This document shows positions 58,226-64,000 of a stretch of DNA of 64,000 bases, in pieces. Position 1 is the first letter of the stretch; every line of letters begins with the position of its first letter. This DNA is from Hyphomicrobium_A sp964620915. GTDB taxonomy: Bacteria; Pseudomonadota; Alphaproteobacteria; Rhizobiales; Hyphomicrobiaceae. A model generated the notes under the pieces. That model was not told where the DNA came from and ran no database searches. It worked only from the letters and a program-made list of their open reading frames with translations. Location: assembly GCA_964620915.1 (NCBI GenBank), contig CAZUKP010000006.1, forward strand, positions 1 through 64,000. The letters are read 5' to 3'. Made by a program: the position numbers and the translations under genes.

Positions 58226-60922
58226 CTAATCAACAATCTTGCGCAAGACGAGTGGGGGCTCGAAACCGACCTGTTCTTGGGGGTCGGATGGCTCGACGAT
58301 GTCGTTTTCGTGCTCTGAAGCTGGTCTCGTTTTTGGAGCAGCGTCGGTGATCGCGGGCGTTGGAAGCGACAGCTCCAGTTGCGGCGCGCTATCGCCCAGG
58401 CGTGCCATTTCGAGCGCGTGTTTGTTGAGCTTAGCCAGTGTCTGCGGCAGTGAGGCTTGGCTGACGGGGACGCGGAACGTCGCCGTTTCGCGGCGCAGCT
58501 CGACCCCGATCGTTTGCCTGGTTCCAGCAAGCTCGTCAGGCGGTTCAGGTATCTCAAGGGTCGTCACGAGACTTCCGGTCAGACCATCCTGAGGCTCTCG
58601 GGGGGCCGGTGCGCTGCGTGTAGGTGCCGGGAAGGGTACGACAATGTCTTCCGGCGGCTTGGCGGTTCGGCGTGAGGGCGACGTATTGCTGTTGGCTGCG
58701 GTCTCAAGCGAGCGTCCGTCCGCATCGGATTTCGGCTGGTCTTGATCAACCTCATCAAGCGCCGCGCTGTCGTCATCATCACGATAGGTTGCAAGCTCAG
58801 CTTCAGCCTGGCTGGCATAGGACCCAAACTGTTGGCGAAACGCTGAGTTGCCATGGGGGCGCCGCGATGGGCTCGTGACGTCTGGCTGCAGAAAAAATGG
58901 TATTTCGCCGGACAGTTCGCTCTCCATATCGGCGGGCTCACCATGTTCCCTGCCGCGATCCGGAGTGGGAACTGCGTGCCCATTCTTCAACGGTTCGCTG
59001 GTAGGCGCGTCCGGCTCTGTTGGTACGTCCTCGACGTCTGCAAGTTCCCACGCCGGCTTGTCTGCCGAAACGCTGAAGCTTGAAGACGCGGGTTCCGAAA
59101 CGGTCGCTGGTTGGGCGACTTGCGGCTGCACGCGCCGTTCGGCCTCCATACGTCCTGCTGCGCCCATGACGGCCCCGAGGATCATCTCAGGCCAAGCGCC
59201 TCGCTTGAACGCATAAATGCGAAAAGCTGCTGTATCGTCCGTGTCATCGCCGGAGAAGAACAGTCCCTTCAATGCGCGCCAAGCTCTTGGGAATGGCGCG
59301 ACACGCGAATCCCGATAGCACTCGATGAATTTGCTGCCCTGGCGGCGAAGCTTGCGGCGTGCAACCAGCGACGGTGTTAATTTCCAGGGCCGTGTCAGCA
59401 CGCCTTGGCCTTCCAGCGCATAGCAGAGGTTGGCCAATGTCTGCCCATCGAGCTTTAGCTGTTCTCGTTGAGGATGATGGCGCGGAGCGTTGAGCGGGAC
59501 GGCCACGTAGTACGTGCCGCTCGACTCGAAGATGACTTCGCGGAACACGTCGAACGTGCGGCGCATGTCCTCATGATTGTGGATCTCATTGAAGCGCGAA
59601 AGGATCGGAAAGACGGGGCCACGCTCCGCCTCCAGCATCATGCGCCTGGTTTCGACGAAGCGGTTCATTGGCCGGCCGATCGAGACCAGAAGGAGGCAGA
59701 GATCGACGAAGAACGCGACGCCAAGTGGAATGTAGTCGCGCTTCGACAGGCCGGCGGCCTCGTTCTTAAGCGCCTGCAAGACCGCAGGATTCTCGATCGA
59801 CTGGACGGCTTTTTGCTGGAGGGCGCGCAGTTCGTCGGCAGAGAGCGGCAGCTCCAGTGACATCAGCCCGTAGAAGGTCGCCGTCAGACGCCGGAACGCC
59901 TCGATTGTCGCCTCGGCACCTTCGACCGCAGCGATCTCGGGCTTGTCGAGCACAGGCAGCTGATCGATGGCACGCACGACGCCCCGCAACGCCATTTGGA
60001 GCTGAGGGTCCGGACACGAGATGGCGCCGCCGCGCCCGTTGGGGATTGTGGTGCGTTCGGCCCGGTCCGCGAGGTCGGTGCGGATCTGGCGAAGCTGCGG
60101 ATCGGTGCGGAACGCATTGAAGCCCGTTACCGTCAGGTCGAGCCGGCGGCCAAGCCCGCGCATGAATTCATTCCGCGTGCCGGTCTTGGGGTCGATGATC
60201 GAACGATCGTTCCCTGAAATCTTGGCGAGCTCTGTATCAAGGCCGGCCATGTCGGTTTTGATCGAGCCCACGCGGCCCTTTACGAAATTGGAGGCAAAAG
60301 TGAATCGGCTGGCGTCGTCGTCGCGCATCTTGCGGCGCGGACCATCGCCTGGCGAACTGTTGGGGCAGGACGTTCCCTTCGTGCGTTCCAGCTCGGCCTT
60401 TTCAGTCGAAATGGTGGAGAGCTGAACGAGCGTGCTTTGCAACTGCTCAAGCCGCGTGGATGCGGCATAAAGTGATGATTGAACTTGCGAAACTGCGCTC
60501 ACGGCAGAGCGCGAGGACTCCGAGCGGCTCTCAAGCACTTTCCAGTAAAAACCAAATCCGAAGCCGACGGAGATAATCGTCAAGAAGATGTATCCGCCAA
60601 CGTAGGCCGCCTTTGTAAAGCGGTCGATCGGAGCAAATAACTGATCGAGCAGCCACACGATCATCGTCATCAGCATGGCTACGGAGAAGCCGATGATTAA
60701 TTTGTGGGTGAGCGGCAAAGACCCAAGATTCGACTGAATAAGCTCGAGCATGCCGACATAGGTTGCGACCCACGACAGCGATGCCAAACCGGCAATGAGA
60801 ACGATTTTTTTCCAGTCGCGGCGCGGCGGCTCAAGCTCTTCGCCGACGCGATCGATCGGAACGCTAAGACTCTCGCTCGGAGCCGTTGCACGCGACTGGG
60901 ACGTGCCGGACGTGAACGTCAT
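58226..60922 (-). CDS. Large four-helix membrane protein of unknown function
   Basis: 898 residues, no family recognised. Three helices lie near the N terminus (about 38-60, 74-92, 105-130). A presumably periplasmic region of ~260 residues follows, beginning with a coiled coil (SAVSQVQSSLYAASTRLEQLQ) and holding Cys residues TSCPNSS and ISCPDPQ. A fourth helix is at 396-416. A cytoplasmic domain (about 430-610) then has HNHEDMRRTFDVFREVIFESSG. The last ~290 residues are Ser/Pro/Glu/Asp-rich and probably disordered until a short helical segment, SLPQTLAKLNKHALEMARLGD. ATG 60922 has AGGT upstream. It follows the class A PBP-like gene by 223 bp on the same strand. Confidence 0.75.
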   Translation of the reverse strand: MTFTSGTSQSRATAPSESLSVPIDRVGEELEPPRRDWKKIVLIAGLASLSWVATYVGMLELIQSNLGSLPLTHKLIIGFSVAMLMTMIVWLLDQLFAPIDRFTKAAYVGGYIFLTIISVGFGFGFYWKVLESRSESSRSAVSAVSQVQSSLYAASTRLEQLQSTLVQLSTISTEKAELERTKGTSCPNSSPGDGPRRKMRDDDASRFTFASNFVKGRVGSIKTDMAGLDTELAKISGNDRSIIDPKTGTRNEFMRGLGRRLDLTVTGFNAFRTDPQLRQIRTDLADRAERTTIPNGRGGAISCPDPQLQMALRGVVRAIDQLPVLDKPEIAAVEGAEATIEAFRRLTATFYGLMSLELPLSADELRALQQKAVQSIENPAVLQALKNEAAGLSKRDYIPLGVAFFVDLCLLLVSIGRPMNRFVETRRMMLEAERGPVFPILSRFNEIHNHEDMRRTFDVFREVIFESSGTYYVAVPLNAPRHHPQREQLKLDGQTLANLCYALEGQGVLTRPWKLTPSLVARRKLRRQGSKFIECYRDSRVAPFPRAWRALKGLFFSGDDTDDTAAFRIYAFKRGAWPEMILGAVMGAAGRMEAERRVQPQVAQPATVSEPASSSFSVSADKPAWELADVEDVPTEPDAPTSEPLKNGHAVPTPDRGREHGEPADMESELSGEIPFFLQPDVTSPSRRPHGNSAFRQQFGSYASQAEAELATYRDDDDSAALDEVDQDQPKSDADGRSLETAANSNTSPSRRTAKPPEDIVVPFPAPTRSAPAPREPQDGLTGSLVTTLEIPEPPDELAGTRQTIGVELRRETATFRVPVSQASLPQTLAKLNKHALEMARLGDSAPQLELSLPTPAITDAAPKTRPASEHENDIVEPSDPQEQVGFEPPLVLRKIVD

Positions 60923-61145
60923 TGGTGACCTGCTCAACTCTTCGCGGCAAACGAAGGCTCGTTGAGCCGCCACGCAAGATGCGCGGGACTGTCAAGCCAC
61001 CGAATGCGCGAAACGCCTCTCGCTTCAGTGTCTTCCAATCAGCCCCTGTCCACGTGATCCAAGTCGTTTCTAGGTGCGGTTTTTGTCGCGAGTGCGGCGC
61101 ATGCGTGACCAAACACAGTCAACGCAATCTTGACGGTGCAGGATT

Positions 61146-63632
61146 TCAATTAGAGGTGAGATTTCGCCGAGCGATCTCTGCGGCGGTCAATCCGCTGTCG
61201 TACTTGTTCTTAGCAAGCGGTACGTCGGGCGTACGCCGCCTCTGTCTTGAACGACTCGGCGGCGGGTTTCTCCTGGCGTGTGCTTCAAGATCGGTGAGGA
61301 GAGTATCAACGAGCGGTGCCGCCACTTGCGATGCGTGCAGGCGCTGAGCCCAAGATTCACGCGCGGATCCCGTTCCCACAACAACCACGTAAGAATAGGC
61401 CGCTCCGTTTGAAAACTGCAGGCCGCCGGTGACCCAAGCGTCGACGGTCGCGTTGGGGTCCTCGGTGACCTGCGTGCCCGTTTTCGCAAAGTGCAGGCGC
61501 AACCCTTTGCGCCGCTCAGCACACCAGTGCTGCAGACTCTTGAGCGTACCGGTCGGCTTTCCGCCGGGGCGGTAGCAGAGCGGCGCCTGCAAGAGGGAGC
61601 GCAGCAAGGGACGCGCGCCGCGCTTGATGATCTTGTTGGGGATTACGGCACCGCCGTTCTCGTGGACGGCGTCGGCCGCACTTTCCAGGTTGGTAAAGTC
61701 GTAGGCTTTTACGAGCGAAGGTAGAGCCACAGGGGTATTTCCACGGCCGGTTAGGCTCGCAAGCACGACACCGGACAATTGATGCAGGCGGCGCGGCGCC
61801 GCGGAGACCTGTCCCAGGACGACGGCCGTTGAGGGCGGCGTGCCCTGGCCCAGGGCATTGGGCGGGGGCATCGTAAAGCCGAGCTGGTCGATCAATTTGC
61901 CGACTTTCCGCTGCCCCACCCGTGCGGTTCGGCGCAGCAGTGGATCGTTCAATGAGCACGCGAAGGAAACGGTCGCGCTGCGTCCGCGCCGCTCAGCTCC
62001 TTTCCCGCATGCTTCAAGTCCAGTCGCTGGCGCATGCGTGTCGAGATACTGTGTATTGGGTGTGTCACGCAGGGTGTTTGCAATGGCGATGGCCGCAAGG
62101 ATCTTTCCGGTCGATGCAACCATGCGGATTTCGCGCGACGCGTCGTAGAAACCTGTCTCGGTATTGCGCGCGAACGGAGAGCCGAAGTAGGCGGCCGTCT
62201 CCCCCGCCTCGAAATAACGCACGATATCGCCCTTCGCATTGGCGGCGGCGACGATCACACCGGGGTTCTTGCGGTCATAAGTGACTTTGGCTGGATCAAG
62301 TGTGTAGCCGGGCCCGATCCTGGACGAGTACTTGACGTCAATCTTAGCAAGTTGCGCTGCTACTTTGCGTCGGAAGGCGAGGTTTTCTGTTGCGTTGAAC
62401 GTGGTCGTGACGCCGCGCACATAATCGCGCCATGAGAAGCCGTAGGACTGCTTCATTTCCTCGCGAATTCCGTAGCGGGCGGACGGCAACATCACGTTGG
62501 CGCGGATGGTTGGGTTCGCCTGCGCACGCTCTGCGAATTGCGGAAGGTAGCGAGCAAGCGCTTCTTGCACCTCGGGCTTGACCTTAGGATCGGGAGGACC
62601 GCCGGCCATCGCGACAAGCTCGAACAGAACCTGCTTTAGAATCGCCTCGTCCGAGATGAGATGCTGTGCGCAGGCACGCGCGCGAACCTCTGCAAGATAG
62701 CGCCAGCGATCGAGACGGACCTCATTCAGTCTCTCGCTGCCCTCCAAAAGGATGATCGGCCGGTTTACCGCGGATGCGAGCACGTACTGCTCGGCTATAG
62801 TGAGGTCGCGCGCCTCCTTGCCGAATACGATTTGGCTCGTCACCTCAAGGCCGTGAAGGGGTGCGCCACCCGTTCGCTGGGCAAGCCACAGGTGATTGGC
62901 CGCCCACTGTTTCAGAGCCGTTCCGTCGCCACCCCGCGTCAGTTCGTGATAGACGACCGGCGCCATCCACCATTCGCCGAACTTACGCTTGAGTTTAGCC
63001 AGCGCGTTCTCCTGCGTGTGTGGTGGAGTCTTGTAGATGACGCGGACCAATTGCATGGCAAGCGTTGAGCCACCCATGCCAATGCTGGGCCGTCCTGTCG
63101 AAAGTGTCCGGCGTATCGAGGAGGCTGGGATCTTTAGGACGCCGACGAGGTCGATGCCGAAGGGGTTGAGCACCCCCCCGATGTTCCTGTCTTCGTGAAA
63201 AGTGAGGCACTTCCAATAGTGCTCCGGGACCGTGCGGACCGGTATCGACTTATGGTCAGGATTTGCGATGTAGTCGCCGAGTTCGATTGCCGTTCCCGTG
63301 TAGTTCACGTCGCGAAGGCTATCCAGACGCGGATCGAAGGTTCCGACAAAATTGCCCTTTGCATCGTATATTGCAGTCGCGAGCCAACGCTCCGCGTCGT
63401 AGTGGAGTCTCTCTCCAAGCGTGTAGTGGCCGACGATCCCGCGCACCGGCGCAACGACATAAACGAGCACAATCGCGAAAAAGACATAAAACAGGGCTGC
63501 GCTCGCGACGTAGCGCAACGGTCCCAGCCGGGGGTTGAAAGCCACCCAGTCGAGGAGCACGCCAACGATGCGAAAAGGCAGGAGCGCTAGGAGTTCCAGC
63601 GCTCGCATCAAAATACGAATTACCGCAAGCAT
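61146..63632 (-). CDS. Divergent class A penicillin-binding protein
   Basis: 828 residues. A hydrophobic N-terminal region (about 10-30 and 42-62) leads to a GT51-like domain. The Glu-Asp of motif 1 is at 147-148 (TFHEDRNIGG), but the usual spacing to the His-x-Gly-x-Asp is altered. Motif 2, GGSTLAMQLVRV, is at 187-198. In the transpeptidase region the SxxK is Ser507-Lys510 (VASTGKILAAI), the SxN is in FACSLNDPLL, and the KTG is in LHFAKTGTQVTED. All transpeptidase motifs are intact. It ends with a basic tail. It differs strongly from PbpC in the same window and is unlikely to be a standard PBP1a. Confidence 0.85.
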   Translation of the reverse strand: MLAVIRILMRALELLALLPFRIVGVLLDWVAFNPRLGPLRYVASAALFYVFFAIVLVYVVAPVRGIVGHYTLGERLHYDAERWLATAIYDAKGNFVGTFDPRLDSLRDVNYTGTAIELGDYIANPDHKSIPVRTVPEHYWKCLTFHEDRNIGGVLNPFGIDLVGVLKIPASSIRRTLSTGRPSIGMGGSTLAMQLVRVIYKTPPHTQENALAKLKRKFGEWWMAPVVYHELTRGGDGTALKQWAANHLWLAQRTGGAPLHGLEVTSQIVFGKEARDLTIAEQYVLASAVNRPIILLEGSERLNEVRLDRWRYLAEVRARACAQHLISDEAILKQVLFELVAMAGGPPDPKVKPEVQEALARYLPQFAERAQANPTIRANVMLPSARYGIREEMKQSYGFSWRDYVRGVTTTFNATENLAFRRKVAAQLAKIDVKYSSRIGPGYTLDPAKVTYDRKNPGVIVAAANAKGDIVRYFEAGETAAYFGSPFARNTETGFYDASREIRMVASTGKILAAIAIANTLRDTPNTQYLDTHAPATGLEACGKGAERRGRSATVSFACSLNDPLLRRTARVGQRKVGKLIDQLGFTMPPPNALGQGTPPSTAVVLGQVSAAPRRLHQLSGVVLASLTGRGNTPVALPSLVKAYDFTNLESAADAVHENGGAVIPNKIIKRGARPLLRSLLQAPLCYRPGGKPTGTLKSLQHWCAERRKGLRLHFAKTGTQVTEDPNATVDAWVTGGLQFSNGAAYSYVVVVGTGSARESWAQRLHASQVAAPLVDTLLTDLEAHARRNPPPSRSRQRRRTPDVPLAKNKYDSGLTAAEIARRNLTSN

Positions 63633-64000
63633 TTCGGCCGGTTGGCTACAGGGTACAGCGCATTAGCGCCCATGGCCCTCGCCAATAGCCGTTGTTTGTG
63701 GCGGTTTTAGCCACAGCAACACCGCCATTGGCGGCGCGCAATTCGATCGCTCCCTAGAACGTATTCAGGAGGACGAAGAGACCGATACCGACGGCTGGCC
63801 CCAACACGGTGGCCAGCACCAACATCATGAACGACTTGCCAACCATGGCAACTACCCCGCACGCTACGCCGCACGTAAATCTGCTCGGCACCCACCCTCG
63901 CCAGCAGCGTATTGCCAATGGAAACCCTCAAATAAATTCCACCGACAAAACAATTCTACATCAGAAAAAACATCTTGACACGCACTGTTCATTCGCAAGC
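63633..64000. other. Region upstream of the class A PBP gene, holding at most a tiny ORF
   Basis: The last 368 bases carry no gene of normal size. Only the 30-residue hydrophobic frame at 63754-63846 looks plausible. A longer minus-strand frame (63707-63931) has an Arg/Cys-rich composition atypical of a real protein. The final ~80 bases are A/T-richer, which may mark a promoter zone. Confidence 0.5.
63754..63846 (-). CDS. Possible 30-residue single-helix membrane protein
   Basis: The frame reads MVGKSFMMLVLATVLGPAVG then IGLFVLLNTF and a TAG stop. A Lys near the N terminus is followed by one unbroken hydrophobic helix with small Gly/Ala residues, typical of small membrane proteins. GGGGTAG upstream of the ATG could serve as a weak ribosome binding site. 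It lies 121 bp ahead of the class A PBP-like gene on the same strand. At this length chance cannot be excluded. Confidence 0.35.
   Translation of the reverse strand: MVGKSFMMLVLATVLGPAVGIGLFVLLNTF

Noticed and set aside
63707..63931. 74-codon minus-strand frame at the window end
   Set aside because: Arg/Cys-rich product without family likeness; the hydrophobic 30-codon frame in the same place is more protein-like.
1..64000. Genomic island or prophage boundaries
   Set aside because: No integrase, transposase, tRNA edge, attachment repeat or abrupt change in base composition was seen; most genes are core alphaproteobacterial functions.

Overview
The window reads as a gene-dense, GC-rich chromosomal segment of an alphaproteobacterium, most likely order Hyphomicrobiales (Rhizobiales). 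The pointers are the cell-cycle regulator GcrA, a RegB/RegA (ActS/ActR) redox two-component pair, a SAM-II riboswitch in front of metZ, MmcB, the TIGR02302/DUF4175 protein beside argH-lptM-lysA, and PstA/PstC with alphaproteobacterial N-terminal extensions. I see no rRNA, tRNA, insertion sequence, prophage or CRISPR array. Genus cannot be fixed by reading alone.

Layout. 1-5.7 kb: the 3' end of gyrB, a YgjP-type metallopeptidase, a Sco/SenC copper protein divergent from regB-regA, then mmcB. 5.8-10.8 kb: a three-gene plus-strand unit encoding a Lon-like AAA+ protein that stops before the protease domain, a tandem Usp-like protein, and a periplasmic-binding-protein/pentameric ligand-gated ion channel fusion. 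This is the most unusual locus here. 10.8-20.1 kb: ppk2 (minus strand), then a complete phosphate regulon phoR-pstSCAB-phoU-phoB with a recognisable Pho box before pstS, a stem-loop between pstS and pstC, and a terminator after phoB. 20.1-32.6 kb: gcrA, an SDR-like protein, argD-argF-hslO, argE, apaG, metZ under a SAM-II riboswitch, a dCTP deaminase, an SLC13-type transporter and a split-barrel flavoprotein. 32.8-36.6 kb: a metal-uptake cluster (DUF2946, DUF2796/ZrgA, ABC ATPase, FtsX-type permease, DUF3299) resembling the zinc system ZrgABCDE, followed by a YHYH-domain protein. 37.7-47.4 kb: a cyclic-nucleotide-binding protein, dapE, dapD, a coiled-coil tail-anchored protein, tlpA, and argH-lptM-lysA-TIGR02302. 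47.5-64 kb: all minus strand and envelope-directed: an LpxQ-like barrel, a PHB-depolymerase-type lipoprotein, pbpC with a giant alpha-2-macroglobulin, two large or unknown proteins, and a divergent class A penicillin-binding protein.

How parts work together. RegB/RegA with Sco link respiratory redox state to cytochrome oxidase assembly. PhoR/PhoB control Pst phosphate import, with polyphosphate kinase 2 next door. argD/argF/argE/argH and dapD/dapE/lysA supply arginine, meso-DAP and lysine. PbpC with alpha-2-macroglobulin forms the usual periplasmic repair and defence pair. The channel-receptor locus probably senses a small periplasmic ligand and opens an inner-membrane pore; the function of its two cytoplasmic partners is unknown.
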